DNA of 64,000 nucleotides from Armatimonas rosea (GTDB lineage Bacteria; Armatimonadota; Armatimonadia; Armatimonadales; Armatimonadaceae), in NCBI RefSeq assembly GCF_014202505.1, contig NZ_JACHGW010000001.1, positions 744,001 through 808,000 of the forward strand, read 5' to 3'. Both the position numbers and the translations under genes were made by a program. Under the pieces are notes generated by a model. It ran no database searches. It worked only from the letters and a program-made list of their open reading frames with translations, and had not been told where the DNA came from. Below are positions 15,135-28,341 of this stretch, piece after piece. Every line of letters starts with the position of its first letter. Within the stretch, counting starts at the first letter, position 1.

Positions 15135-16949
15135 ATGCTTAGAAATATCGCCATTATTGCCCACGTTGACCACGGAAAGACAACCCTTCTTGACGGGATG
15201 CTCAAGCAGGGCGGGGTCTTCCGCGAGAACCAGGAAGTCGCCGAGCGGGTGATGGACCGCATGGACCAGGAGCGGGAGCGCGGCATTACCATTATCTCCA
15301 AGCACACCGCGCTGACCTACAAGGGCCACAAGATCAATGTTGTCGATACCCCCGGCCACGCGGACTTTGGCGGGGAGGTGGAGCGCGTTCTCCTCGTGGT
15401 CGATGGCGTGCTTCTTCTGGTGGATGCCGTGGACGGCCCCATGCCGCAGACCCGCTTCGTGCTGGAGAAGGCACTCTCCGCCGGGCTGCGCGCGATCGTG
15501 GTGATCAATAAGATGGACCGCCCCGAGGCACGCCCGGACTGGGTGGTCAACGAGACCTTCGATCTCTTTGCGGAGCTGGGGGCCAGCGATGAGCAGCTAG
15601 ACTTCCCCGTGGTCTACGCCACCGCGCTCGACGGGCGCTCGTCGCTGCGGGAGGACTACGAAGACGCCGTGGACCTGCAGCCGCTCTTCGACACGATCCT
15701 CACCGCGGTCCCGGAGCCAAAGGTGCTCGCCGATAAAGATGCCCCGACTCAGGCGATGATCTCGACCATCGACGGCGACACGTACCTGGGACGACTGGGG
15801 ATCGGGAAGCTCTTTGCGGGGACCCTCAAGCCCAACCAGAACGTGACGGTCTTCCGCCGCGATGGCTCGCGCTACAACGCCCGCCTCCAGAGTGTCTTTG
15901 TGTATGAGGGGATGAAGCGCATTCCTGTGGAAGAGGCCTATGCCGGTGATATTATCGCCGTGACGGGCCTGCCGGAGATCACGATTGGAGAGACGGTGGC
16001 GACGGGCGACGATCCCCAGCAGATTCCGCCTCCGAACGTGGATGAGCCGACCCTGAAGATGACCTTCGCGGTAAATACCTCGCCGCTGGCAGGCCGGGAG
16101 GGGCAGTTCTCCACCAGCCGCAAGCTGCGTGAGCGCCTCTTCAAGGAGCTGGAGACCAATGTCAGCCTCAAGGTCGAGGAGAGCGAGACGCCCGATAGCT
16201 TCGTGGTCTACGGACGCGGTGAGCTTCACCTGGCCGTGCTGATCGAGACCATGCGGCGCGAGGGCTACGAGCTCCAGGTCTCGATGCCCGAGGCGATCAC
16301 CCGTGTGGGCGAGAACGGGGAGAAGCTAGAGCCGTTCGAGCGGGTCTTTATCTCCCTCCAGGACGAGTACGCGGGCGGCATTGTGCAGGCCCTCGGGGAG
16401 CGCCGTGGGGTGCTGATGAACATGCAGCAGTCCGACCGGGGCGACACGCGCCTGGAGATTGTCATTCCCACCCGCGGTCTGCTGGGCTTCCGCTCCCGCT
16501 TCCTGACCCTCACCCGTGGTACGGGGATCATGTCCGCTCTGCTCGAAGGCTACCTGCCTTGGGCCGGGCCGCTGCCCCACCGCTCGCAGGGAAGCCTGAT
16601 CGCCAATGAATCGGGGATGACCACCAACTTCGGGCTGGCCAACGCCGAGGAGCGCGGGGAGCTCTTTATCGGCCCCGGCACCGAGGTCTATGAAGGCATG
16701 ATTGTCGGCCGCCACCAGCGCGAGGGCGACCTGGTGATGTCGGTGTGTAAGGCCAAGCAGCTGACTAACATGCGGTCGTCGAACGCCGATATCTCGGTGC
16801 GCCTGACCCCCCACACAGAGATGAGCCTCGACCGCTGTATGGAGTACATCGGCCCCGATGAGCTGATGGAAGTGACCCCCAAGAACGTTCGCATGCGCAA
16901 GCGCGAGCTAAACTTCAAGCTCCGCAAGCGCTCCGAAAAGGGCGAGTAA
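15135..16949 (+). CDS. typA: Ribosome-associated GTPase TypA/BipA
   Basis: Translation-factor GTPase that binds the 70S ribosome and affects ribosome assembly and stress responses. From the ATG at 15135 the 604 aa product starts [17 protein letters not shown] (P-loop), followed by RERGITI (switch), DTPGHADF and NKMDRPEA. Domain II and EF-G-like domains III/V follow, and a BipA-specific C-terminus ends [10 protein letters not shown]. All G motifs are intact. It is probably monocistronic, since the preceding hairpin terminates transcription and the following gene is convergent. Confidence 0.97.
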   Translation: MLRNIAIIAHVDHGKTTLLDGMLKQGGVFRENQEVAERVMDRMDQERERGITIISKHTALTYKGHKINVVDTPGHADFGGEVERVLLVVDGVLLLVDAVDGPMPQTRFVLEKALSAGLRAIVVINKMDRPEARPDWVVNETFDLFAELGASDEQLDFPVVYATALDGRSSLREDYEDAVDLQPLFDTILTAVPEPKVLADKDAPTQAMISTIDGDTYLGRLGIGKLFAGTLKPNQNVTVFRRDGSRYNARLQSVFVYEGMKRIPVEEAYAGDIIAVTGLPEITIGETVATGDDPQQIPPPNVDEPTLKMTFAVNTSPLAGREGQFSTSRKLRERLFKELETNVSLKVEESETPDSFVVYGRGELHLAVLIETMRREGYELQVSMPEAITRVGENGEKLEPFERVFISLQDEYAGGIVQALGERRGVLMNMQQSDRGDTRLEIVIPTRGLLGFRSRFLTLTRGTGIMSALLEGYLPWAGPLPHRSQGSLIANESGMTTNFGLANAEERGELFIGPGTEVYEGMIVGRHQREGDLVMSVCKAKQLTNMRSSNADISVRLTPHTEMSLDRCMEYIGPDELMEVTPKNVRMRKRELNFKLRKRSEKGE

Positions 16950-16954
16950 GTACG

Positions 16955-17070
16955 CCGGGGATTGAAAATCCCCGGCACAAGCCAAGAGCGTCTCGTGGAC
17001 GCGCAAAGCCATTGTGCTCTGCGCGTCCACGGGACGCTCTTTTTCGGGAGATGAGGCTTTCCATCCCCGG
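16955..17070. repeat. Compound hairpin repeat, copy 1
   Basis: Between the convergent typA and epimerase genes. The order is hairpin ccggggattgaaaatccccgg, then a large stem gagcgtctcgtggacgcgc / gcgcgtccacgggacgctc, then a partial ccatccccgg arm. It shares this order of parts with 24239-24368, 24898-25019, 37890-38008 and 45428-45543. It may also act as a bidirectional terminator (ttttt on the right). Confidence 0.8.
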
Positions 17071-17074
17071 CAAT

Positions 17075-18067
17075 CTACCGACGAAACGCCGCGATCACCG
17101 CATCTTGGCGGGCATTGACCTCCGCATCCACCGTCTGGCGGCTGGGGTCTTCCCGGAACCACGCCAGCGAGCGCTGGACACCCTCGGCCCAGAGCACCTC
17201 GGCCTTGTAGCCCGGCACAAAGCGCTTGATCTTGCTATTGTCCAGCACCACCGAGTTCACCTTGTCGCCGATTAGCGTCCCCTCCCAGTCCGGGTAGAGA
17301 CCCATGCAGAAGTCCGACGGCACGTGGACAAAGTCAGGTTTAACGCCGAGGGCATCTGCGACGGTCTGAAAGAGCTGGTTCCAGCAGAGGACCTCGTCGC
17401 TGGTGATATGAAACGCCTCGCCGTAGGTATCGGGGCGGCCCAGTAGGCTGGAAAACCCCTTGGCAAAGTCCCCATTCCAGGTGTTGGTCCACAGCGACGT
17501 CCCATCGCCGGGGACGATCACCGGCTTGCCGGTCAGCATCCGCTCGACCACGGTCCAGGGATGCAGCCAGCTATTCAGGACCAGCGGTAGGTTCGCGTGC
17601 CCGTAGGTCAGCGACGGCCGCACGGTCGTGTAGGCGAGCTTGCTCTGCCCTGCCAGAATCGCCTCGCACGCAATCTTGTCGCGGGAGTACTGCCAGTGCG
17701 GGTTCTCCAGCGGCGTCTCCTCGGTGATGAGGTAGTGCTTGGGCGGCTTCTGATAACAGCTCGCGGAGCTCACAAAGACAAACTGCTCCGCGATTCCCTC
17801 CACCAGCGCCAGCCGCGACTCTAGGTCCTCAGGCGTAAACGTGATAAAGTCCGCCACCGCATCGAAAGGCCCGTGCGCCGCTAAAACTGCCTTCAGTTCC
17901 GCCTGGTCGCCCTTCACATCCCCCGTGATGACGGTCACGCCCGGCGGCGGGAGATACTTCTTCGACGAGCCCCGGTTGAGCAGAAAGACCTCCTGCCCCT
18001 GCCGCACCGACTCTTCCACACAGGCCGACGAGATAATCCCGGTGCCTCCGATATACAAAACACGCAT
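17075..18067 (-). CDS. NAD-dependent epimerase/dehydratase (extended SDR)
   Basis: A 330 aa Rossmann-fold oxidoreductase, probably on a sugar or isoprenoid-type substrate. The nucleotide-binding motif is GGTGIISS (7-14). The catalytic Tyr/Lys lie in QYSRDKIACE, preceded by VFVSSASCYQ with the active-site Ser. FVPGYKAEVLWAEGVQRSLAWF closes the domain as in mRNA-binding/isomerase-like SDRs (CSP41-type). The substrate cannot be read from the sequence. It is a single gene convergent to typA. Confidence 0.85.
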   Translation of the reverse strand: MRVLYIGGTGIISSACVEESVRQGQEVFLLNRGSSKKYLPPPGVTVITGDVKGDQAELKAVLAAHGPFDAVADFITFTPEDLESRLALVEGIAEQFVFVSSASCYQKPPKHYLITEETPLENPHWQYSRDKIACEAILAGQSKLAYTTVRPSLTYGHANLPLVLNSWLHPWTVVERMLTGKPVIVPGDGTSLWTNTWNGDFAKGFSSLLGRPDTYGEAFHITSDEVLCWNQLFQTVADALGVKPDFVHVPSDFCMGLYPDWEGTLIGDKVNSVVLDNSKIKRFVPGYKAEVLWAEGVQRSLAWFREDPSRQTVDAEVNARQDAVIAAFRR

Positions 18068-18118
18068 CTATTCTTTACTGCCTCTCATCGTGCCCCGCCT
18101 CTCCCTGCGCCTTAGAGC

Positions 18119-18210
18119 GCGACCCTCTCCGGCTTCGCGAAGAGGGTAAAACGGAGCGTGGGTCTCGTTACTGACACGCCCCCCTTCGCGGAGCCGGAGG
18201 GGGTGGCGAG
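18119..18210. repeat. Two G/C-run hairpins upstream region
   Basis: The 168-nt gap between the epimerase start and the DUF4440 stop contains hairpin accctct...agagggt (18122-18147) and hairpin ccccc...gaggggg (18179-18204). Their loops are complementary versions of ggcttcgcg and cgcggagcc. No gene is seen here. Confidence 0.65.
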
Positions 18211-18235
18211 CCTAAGCGAGCCGGGGGAGGTAAAA

Positions 18236-18703
18236 CTACTTCGCCTCGGGGAGCCGTGTGGTCTGCCAGGCGGCGAAGCGCCACTCACCCTTCTGCCGTG
18301 TCCAGACCTCGGTGAAGCGTGCCTTGAAGGCGACCTCGTTTTCGCCCGCCTTGACCTTCACCTCGGTAAGCCCCGTGACGATCACCGTGTTGCCATAGAC
18401 CTGGTGCTTCTTCTCCGAGAGGGTCACGGCGAGGTACTTGGTCGCGCCGGTCTTCATCGCCTCCAGCAGCGACTCCTTCGTGTCGCTCTTACCGCTGGAG
18501 TGTGTGTAGGTCAGGTCCTTGGTGAAGATCGTCTCCAGTGCCGCCAGATCGCCCTTTACCATCGCGTCGATGCGCTTGGTATCGGCCTCGTTGGTGGCGG
18601 CAATCGCCTCGGCGCGGGTGGGAGTCTTCTGGGCGGGAGCTTGCTGGGCGAAGACAGGGGCGGGCGCGACCAGAGCCGCGCAGAAAAGTAGGGTTGTTCT
18701 CAT
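18236..18703 (-). CDS. Secreted DUF4440 / SnoaL-like (NTF2-fold) protein
   Basis: A 155 aa protein with a signal peptide (1-19, ending VFAQQ) and one NTF2-like domain: AALETIFTKDLTYTHSSGK, KESLLEAMKTG, then the beta strands TVIVTGLTEVKVK and RFTEVWTRQKGEWRFAAWQT. DUF4440 domains are common in ketosteroid-isomerase-like proteins of unknown substrate. The conserved Trp-x-hydrophobic ending fits the family. It lies just downstream of gltB in the same direction but 41 nt apart. Confidence 0.85.
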   Translation of the reverse strand: MRTTLLFCAALVAPAPVFAQQAPAQKTPTRAEAIAATNEADTKRIDAMVKGDLAALETIFTKDLTYTHSSGKSDTKESLLEAMKTGATKYLAVTLSEKKHQVYGNTVIVTGLTEVKVKAGENEVAFKARFTEVWTRQKGEWRFAAWQTTRLPEAK

Positions 18704-18744
18704 GCGGAGATTATAGCCGATCCGCCCCGTATTCGGGGCGGTTG

Positions 18745-23337
<4,593 letters not shown>

Positions 23338-23450
23338 TCTCTCGTACCTGTCTCTCTCTCACGTTTATGTTAACAAACAACGACGAACGCGGCGACAGAG
23401 CACGCACTCCCTTCCGCGCTGAGAGGGAACTCAAATTATATCATAACGGC

Positions 23451-24215
23451 CTACGGAGGGATCTGTTCCAGGAGCTTTCGGGCGTTCTGCTGGATGCGCT
23501 CGGGACAGCCGGGAGTCTTGAGCGCGGCGTTGAGCTCTGCCCGCGTCCCCTTGGCATTGCGCTCGCCCATGAAGCAAAACGCGAGCCCAAAGTGCGCGTA
23601 GGCCTTGTCTCGTCCCTCGGTCGCCACCGTGAGGGCTTTCTGGAGCCAGGCACGCGCCTTGGTGGCACTCTGCTTGCGGATGTAGAGCGAGCCGAGCGCG
23701 TTGTAGGCCGCGGCACACTTGCCACTCTGCGGAGCCTTCGCCACAAGCCCTGCCACCCAAAGCGCCTTGGGCTCGTTGCCCTGGTCCGCGAAGCGCTGCG
23801 CCAGGTCGGTCGCCAGAGCGAGATCGCCCGGGGTGCGCTTGAGCTTGGCCTCCAGAGCGGGCTGCTCTTTGTAGGTCTTGAGTGCCTCGCTCCCGACCGT
23901 GATAAAGCCTTGCGCGGGCAGAAAGCCCGGCATGCGGCCCCACTCGCCCCCCTCCGCGTCTAGATAGAGCACGGTGGGGAAGCCCGTGACTCCGTACTTC
24001 TTGGCGAGCGCACGCCCTTCGTACTCGGCGTTTACCTTGACTGCGACCAACTGGCCACAGAACTGGACAACCTTGGGATCAGGATAGACCTCGGCCTCCA
24101 GCTTCTTACAGTACCCTCACCAGTCGGTGTAGAAGTCCACCAACAAGAGCTTCTTGCTGGCACGGGCACTCTTGACCGCGGCCTCGTAGGATCTCATCCA
24201 GGCAATCTTTGGCAT
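23451..24215 (-). CDS. Thioredoxin-like protein with in-frame UGA at the redox Cys (candidate selenoprotein)
   Basis: Read from the ATG at 24213-24215, the frame encodes MPKIAWMRSYEAAVKSARAS, then KKLLLVDFYTDW, then UGA (codon 33, 24117-24119), then GYCKKLEAEVY. It continues without interruption through KKYGVTGFPTVLYLDAEG (cis-Pro) to a TPR-like helical C-terminus (AAYNALGSLYIRKQSATKAR) and a TAG at 23451. Length with UGA read through is 254 aa. The UGA stands exactly where thioredoxins have the nucleophilic Cys of WCxxC, giving U-G-Y-C, which is the classical signature of a selenocysteine protein. All other fold residues are intact. If UGA were a plain stop, the protein would end at 32 aa and the rest would have to start internally at 24050. 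Sequencing error or recent decay are the alternatives. Confidence 0.75.
24081..24119 (-). promoter_or_regulatory. Candidate bacterial SECIS hairpin after the UGA codon
   Basis: Immediately 3' of the UGA the transcript can pair AGGGUA (24112-24117) with UAUCCU (24081-24086). Inside this, GC/GC closes a UGGAG loop about 17-21 nt after UGA. Bacterial SECIS elements lie in this position and carry G in the apical loop. This is a hand-drawn fold with a weak inner stem, and a minimum-energy calculation or SECIS search is needed. Confidence 0.35.
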
Positions 24216-24238
24216 GGGGTTATTCTATCGCATGACAT

Positions 24239-24368
24239 CCGGGCAATAAATTACCCGGCAGGGGGAAAGGAGCGTCCCGGGGACGCAGGAGCTTTAGGGC
24301 TCTGCGCGTCCCCGGGACGCTCCCTCAGCCGCAGGCGGGTATTTCCAATGCCCGCCAACATTGCCCGG
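24239..24368. repeat. Compound hairpin repeat, copy 2
   Basis: Parts in order: ccgggcaataaattacccgg hairpin, purine spacer, large stem ggagcgtcccggggacgcag / gcgtccccgggacgctcc, then ggcgggtatttccaatgcccgcc. It lies between the thioredoxin-like gene start and the macro-domain gene stop, and is inverted with respect to copy 3 on the other side of that gene. Confidence 0.85.
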
Positions 24369-24845
24369 CTAAAAATCATAGACCGTGACCGCGATGTCTT
24401 TTGTGCAGAGCACTTTTTGCAGGAGCGGCTCGACCCGGCTCCAGTCGCCGCCTGCGAGGCCACAGCCAATGCGCGGCAGGTGGATCGAGGCACCGCGCTC
24501 CAGGGCCTTCTCCGCCACTTTTTCTAGTCCCTCGGAGAGCGCGTCGTAGCGGATGGGGACGCCCTTACTGCCGGTCTTGATACCCCTCTGCCCGATCAGA
24601 TTCGCCACCCAGAGCTCGCCGGGCTTTACCTCCACAAACTGTACCGCCCCGAGGCCAAAGTCGTTGTGGGCGCGCTCCGCGTGCCACTTACGGTAGGCCC
24701 GCTCGGGCTCCTGCCAGCGCCGGGAGAGCGCCCGCACAAACCCCTTGCCCCAGGCTCCGAGATCGTTGCAGCAGTGGCAGACAATCTTGGCCCCTGCGGC
24801 TTGCGGGACGGTGGCATCGCCCTTGAGATAGGTTATTTGCGTCAT
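24369..24845 (-). CDS. Macro-domain protein (ADP-ribose binding/hydrolysing)
   Basis: A 158 aa single-domain protein of the Poa1p/TARG1-like macro group, which binds ADP-ribose and may remove it from proteins, DNA or ADP-ribose-1''-phosphate. Visible motifs are GDAT (residues 9-12), HCCNDLGAWGKGF for the adenine and distal-ribose pocket, and PRIGCGLAGGDW for the phosphate loop. The N-terminus MTQITYLKGDA is standard. The gene stands alone between two inverted copies of the compound hairpin repeat. With the ADP-ribosylglycohydrolase at 3217, this is the second ADP-ribose-processing gene in the window. Confidence 0.93.
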   Translation of the reverse strand: MTQITYLKGDATVPQAAGAKIVCHCCNDLGAWGKGFVRALSRRWQEPERAYRKWHAERAHNDFGLGAVQFVEVKPGELWVANLIGQRGIKTGSKGVPIRYDALSEGLEKVAEKALERGASIHLPRIGCGLAGGDWSRVEPLLQKVLCTKDIAVTVYDF

Positions 24846-24897
24846 GGTAACACTTTATCGCAAGAGTGATGCCTTTTGCTAAAATCTTGTGCGATGA

Positions 24898-25019
24898 AGC
24901 CGGGCATTGGAAATACCCGGCTGACGTTTTTGGGAGCGTCCCGAGGACGCACAGAGCACAGCGTTCCTGCGTCCCCGGGACGCTCCTTTCCCCCTGCCGG
25001 GTATTTCCAATGCCCGGCT
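24898..25019. repeat. Compound hairpin repeat, copy 3 (inverted)
   Basis: Hairpin ccgggcattggaaatacccgg, large stem gggagcgtcccgaggacgc / gcgtccccgggacgctcc, spacer tttccccctg, hairpin ccgggtatttccaatgcccgg. Its reverse complement matches copy 2 part by part, including ggcagggggaaaggagcgtc. It abuts the stop codon of the DnaB-like gene. Confidence 0.85.
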
Positions 25020-25727
25020 CTAATGCCCGCACTCCAGCCGTCCCTCGTTGAGGAAGCAGAGTCGATCAAAGAGGCCAAGGTCGAGAGGGTTGGGCAAGCG
25101 GATATTCTCAACCCCCGGCAGGGGCTGCGCCGCCGGGTCGTAGCGGCGCTCGATCTGAGAGAGGCACAGGACGATACAGTGGCACTCTTGGGCGAGGCGC
25201 TTGAGCTGCGGAACCTGGTGCATCAGAGGAGGGTTCTCGCGCTTGAGGTCCAGCACCTGGAGGTAGTCCACGATCACCAGGCTCTGCGGCGGCTCGGAGG
25301 CAAGCCGGGCGACAATATAGTCCGCACAGATCTGGTCGGAGTCGTCCACGAGAAACCGATCCGCGAAGCGGGCCTGCTCCGCACCCAGCGCCGTGAAGCA
25401 GGCCGCGACCTCGGCGGGGGTGAAGTCAAGAGTGAAGAATGCTGCACGGCCGCCGCGCTGCATGAGCAGGAGAGCCAGCTCGATACTGAGGCGCGTCTTG
25501 CCTTGCCCCCGGCGCGACCCCAGCAGGACCAGCTCCCCCGGGCGTAGCTGCTCTAGGAGCGTGAGGGCGTTGCTCTTCGATGCTGTCTTGGCGGAGAGCA
25601 GGCTCCACGCGGCAAACCCTTCGCGCTGGGCGATCTGGTCCAGCGCTTGGTGGAGTGGGATGTTTTGGTCGCGGGCGAGGGCCTTGGCCTGCTGCTTGAG
25701 GACCGGAATCGGGGCAGAGAGTGTCAT
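25020..25727 (-). CDS. DnaB-C-like (RecA-fold) ATPase
   Basis: A 235 aa protein with an N-terminal helical segment (PVLKQQAKALARDQNIPLHQ, then ALDQIAQREGFAAWSLL) that is often found before DnaB-like domains. The ATPase core has Walker A GSRRGQGKT, an FFTLDFTPAEV block and Walker B SLVIVDYLQVL, followed by LKRLAQECHCIVLCLSQ as in replicative helicases. It lacks the DnaB N-terminal primase-interacting domain, so it is not the main replicative helicase. Its role is unknown; an accessory, phage or mobile-element origin is possible. It is followed by repeat copy 3. Confidence 0.8.
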   Translation of the reverse strand: MTLSAPIPVLKQQAKALARDQNIPLHQALDQIAQREGFAAWSLLSAKTASKSNALTLLEQLRPGELVLLGSRRGQGKTRLSIELALLLMQRGGRAAFFTLDFTPAEVAACFTALGAEQARFADRFLVDDSDQICADYIVARLASEPPQSLVIVDYLQVLDLKRENPPLMHQVPQLKRLAQECHCIVLCLSQIERRYDPAAQPLPGVENIRLPNPLDLGLFDRLCFLNEGRLECGH

Positions 25728-25880
25728 ACAAACCTCCAGTGCTGAGCGTCTCTCGCAACCCCTCCTTATGCGACTTGCTCAATCCTTGGGTTTGATGTGA
25801 ACCAGGAGCCCTGCACGGTAGGTACTTTCCCAAAGGAGGGGGGCGGCGCGGGCCGAGCGCCACGCCTAGTATACAGCGAG

Positions 25881-26555
25881 TTATTCTCTGACTGGCTGAA
25901 GCTCAATCGTCTGTTGTGTCTCTTTGCTCGGTAGGATCGTCACCTCGCCGTACTGCCGCTTGTAGAACGTGCCATTGACAAAGCCCACGACGGCATAGCG
26001 GTAGGTTCCTGCCTCGCGCCCGAACCAGGCGCGCCCCAGTGCGTTGGCTCTATCGACCGTGTGCCGCTCGTAGATCTCTTCCTCGCGTAGGCTGTCGTCG
26101 GTCTCAAGAATAACAACGGCACCTTCGAGGGGGCGTTTTGTCACCGCATCCACGACCGTAAAGTGGATCTCTCCCACCGTTTTAGGTGCCCTCTTGCAAC
26201 ACGGCGTGAAAATGATGGGCTTCATGGGAACGAGAAAGATCTCCCGCTCCGTGGTTTCGTCGTCTGCAATGAGAAGCTTCATCCGCTCGGGTCGGTAGGC
26301 GATACCGTCGATAAGTCCCCGCACAGTGCAGTCACGCTCGCCTGTGCGCACCCCAAAGGGACAGTCGATCACGCCCTCGGCATTGGCCGTCCACTGGATA
26401 TCGTCTTCCTCGCCCTTGGCCGCCTTCATGACCAGAATCGCTCCCGGCAGAGGGCGCTGTGTCCAGAGATCGCGCACCGTTACCCGAAAACTGCCCTCGG
26501 CACGGGCACCCAGCGCGAGCAAAAAGACGCACCACAAAGCCAGAATCCAGCGCAT
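25881..26555 (-). CDS. Secreted protein with two carboxypeptidase-regulatory-like beta-sandwich repeats
   Basis: A 224 aa protein with a signal peptide (1-19). Two related modules follow: SFRVTVRDLWTQRPLPGAIL (about 22-41) and IHFTVVDAVTKRPLEGAVV (about 128-146). Each is typical of CarboxypepD_reg-like or CNA-B-like sandwiches, in which x-D-x-x-T-x-R-P-L-x-G-A is the turn. Between them is a CCKR motif. It probably acts outside the inner membrane; the partner is unknown. It is adjacent to the isocitrate dehydrogenase gene (1-nt gap) in the same direction. The 153-nt gap upstream (25728-25880) shows no gene. Confidence 0.72.
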   Translation of the reverse strand: MRWILALWCVFLLALGARAEGSFRVTVRDLWTQRPLPGAILVMKAAKGEEDDIQWTANAEGVIDCPFGVRTGERDCTVRGLIDGIAYRPERMKLLIADDETTEREIFLVPMKPIIFTPCCKRAPKTVGEIHFTVVDAVTKRPLEGAVVILETDDSLREEEIYERHTVDRANALGRAWFGREAGTYRYAVVGFVNGTFYKRQYGEVTILPSKETQQTIELQPVRE

Positions 26556-26556
26556 C

Positions 26557-27567
26557 TTACAACCCTCCGATCACCGCCTTCACAAACTCCGCCGTGCCCG
26601 CGCTCCCGCCCAGGTCCTTGGTGACATGCTTGCCTTCCTCAAAGACCGTAAAGAGCGCCTTCTCAATCCGATCCGCCGCCTCAAGCTCCCCCAGCTGCCG
26701 GAGCATCAGCACCGACGACATCACGACCGCGGTTGGGTTGGCGAGGCCCTTGCCAGCGATATCGGGGGCGGTGCCGTGGACGGCCTCATAGACAATCGCA
26801 TCGACTCCGATATTGGCCGAGCCGGTGACCCCGAGGCCGCCCACTAGCCCGCTGACCAGATCGCTGATGATATCGCCGTAGAGGTTCTCCATCACCATCA
26901 CATCGAACTGCTGGGGGCGCGTGACAAGCTGCATGCAGCAGTTATCGACAATCACCTCCTGGTACTCGATCTCGGAGTAGTCTCTCGCCACGCGGCGGCA
27001 GCAGTCCAGAAAAAGGCCATCGGAGAGCTTCATGATATTGGCCTTGTGCACCGCACTGACTTTCTTACGCCCATGGCTACGGGCGTACTCAAAGGCGAAC
27101 TTGGCGATCCGCGTGCTGGCCTGCTCGGTGATGATCTTGAGGCTCTCGACCACGCCGGGAACCACGACATGCTCGATTCCGGCGTAGAGGTCCTCGCTGT
27201 TCTCCCGGATCACGACAATATCAATGCCAGGAAAGGGGGTCTTCACCCCCGGAATGCTCTTGGCGGGGCGCACATTGGCGTAGAGCCCCAGGCGCTTGCG
27301 GAGCGCGACATTCACCGACGGAAACCCGCCGCCCACGGGGGTGCCGATGGGGCCTTTGAGGGCGATATGGTTCTTGACAATCGAGTTGACGACACTCTCG
27401 GGGAGCGGTGTCCCGAAGCGTGGGATGATATCGGCACCGGCCTCTTGTCGGTCCCAGGAAAACGAGACACCCGCCGCCGCAAGGATTTCCAAGGCGGCAT
27501 CGGTCACCTCCGGCCCGATCCCATCACCGGGTATCAGAGTCGCGGAGTAGGTTTTTGCTTTGCTCAT
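26557..27567 (-). CDS. Isocitrate dehydrogenase, NAD-dependent type (or close isopropylmalate DH relative)
   Basis: Oxidative decarboxylation in the TCA cycle is the most likely role. The 336 aa protein begins YSATLIPGDGIGPEVTDAAL and has the substrate motif NVALRKRLGLYANVRP, IVVIRENSEDLYAGIEH, KANIMKLSDG and MENLYGDIISDL. It ends with YEAVHGTAPDIAGKGLANPT, the NAD-binding motif. The SED-x-Y-x-G-x-E-H block fits NAD-IDH rather than LeuB. The ATG at 27565-27567 gives the family N-terminus; an upstream in-frame ATG at 27607-27609 would add 14 residues and overlap the preceding gene. Confidence 0.88.
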   Translation of the reverse strand: MSKAKTYSATLIPGDGIGPEVTDAALEILAAAGVSFSWDRQEAGADIIPRFGTPLPESVVNSIVKNHIALKGPIGTPVGGGFPSVNVALRKRLGLYANVRPAKSIPGVKTPFPGIDIVVIRENSEDLYAGIEHVVVPGVVESLKIITEQASTRIAKFAFEYARSHGRKKVSAVHKANIMKLSDGLFLDCCRRVARDYSEIEYQEVIVDNCCMQLVTRPQQFDVMVMENLYGDIISDLVSGLVGGLGVTGSANIGVDAIVYEAVHGTAPDIAGKGLANPTAVVMSSVLMLRQLGELEAADRIEKALFTVFEEGKHVTKDLGGSAGTAEFVKAVIGGL

Positions 27568-27598
27568 GCCTTTGATTATGGCAGGAATGCGGGATTTC

Positions 27599-28318
27599 TC
27601 ACACCACAAGCGGCTGGCTCAGGTTCTGTGACTGACCGAGACCGAGGATTTTTATCTTGATATTGCCCGCTAGCAGGGGGGCATTGGGGGGAAGGCGCTG
27701 TGCCTCAATCAGTGCGACCTGGCCCGCTCGCACGACAAGAACGCCCTCAGGGGAGACCTCGCACCACGCGTTCTCGTCCACCCCGATTCCTAGGACGGGG
27801 GAGGGGCTGGAGAGAACCATGTTGATCAGCCGCTGGGTGCGCTGGCGGACAAAGAAGTGGGTATCGACGATGGCACTGGGGAGGGCGCCTAGTCCGGGCT
27901 TGACCGCGACACTGCCCTTGCGCATGGTCTTGCTGTCGCCCTCACCCGTGGGCATGAGGCCGCTCATCAGGGCAGCACCCGCGCTGGTTCCCCCGATGAC
28001 TCTCTTAGTGCTCAGGCGCATGGCTAGACCGGTGCCAGCGAAGGTTGCCAATAAGACATTCTGATCGCCGCCGGGAATCCAGACACCCGTGGCTCTCTCT
28101 AGGGCGGCAAGGGCCTCAGAGACACCGACGGGAGCTTGGACGTCTTGCGCACCGTTTTCCCGGAGCCAGTCCGCTGAGCGCTTGGCCTTTCCCGCGACAT
28201 CCTCGCCGGTGTGCGCCAAGACCACAATGCCTGCTGCCGGGCCGCCCGCGCACGCGATCAGCCGCTTGGTTGTCTCGGGAGCTGTCATCCCGCCACCGTG
28301 GAGAATCACTGTCTGCAT
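27599..28318 (-). CDS. Peptidase S51-family protein (cyanophycinase / dipeptidase E-like)
   Basis: A 239 aa serine peptidase with a class-I glutamine-amidotransferase-like fold. Visible motifs are VILHGGG at the N-terminus, GVWIPGGDQN, the nucleophile elbow GGTSAGAAL, and GIGVDENAW near the C-terminus, as in cyanophycinases. The size suits cyanophycinase or dipeptidase E. No cyanophycin synthetase gene is nearby. The ATG at 28316-28318 is chosen because MQTVILHGGG starts the first strand. It is divergent from trpF, with a 23-nt gap. Confidence 0.85.
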   Translation of the reverse strand: MQTVILHGGGMTAPETTKRLIACAGGPAAGIVVLAHTGEDVAGKAKRSADWLRENGAQDVQAPVGVSEALAALERATGVWIPGGDQNVLLATFAGTGLAMRLSTKRVIGGTSAGAALMSGLMPTGEGDSKTMRKGSVAVKPGLGALPSAIVDTHFFVRQRTQRLINMVLSSPSPVLGIGVDENAWCEVSPEGVLVVRAGQVALIEAQRLPPNAPLLAGNIKIKILGLGQSQNLSQPLVV

Positions 28319-28341
28319 AACCGTACTATACAATACGATCC

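Noticed and set aside
23451-24050. Thioredoxin-like protein starting at the internal codon 24050
   Set aside because: That start would lie after the active site and cut the fold in half. The open frame upstream through UGA carries the missing strands, so the longer frame is preferred.
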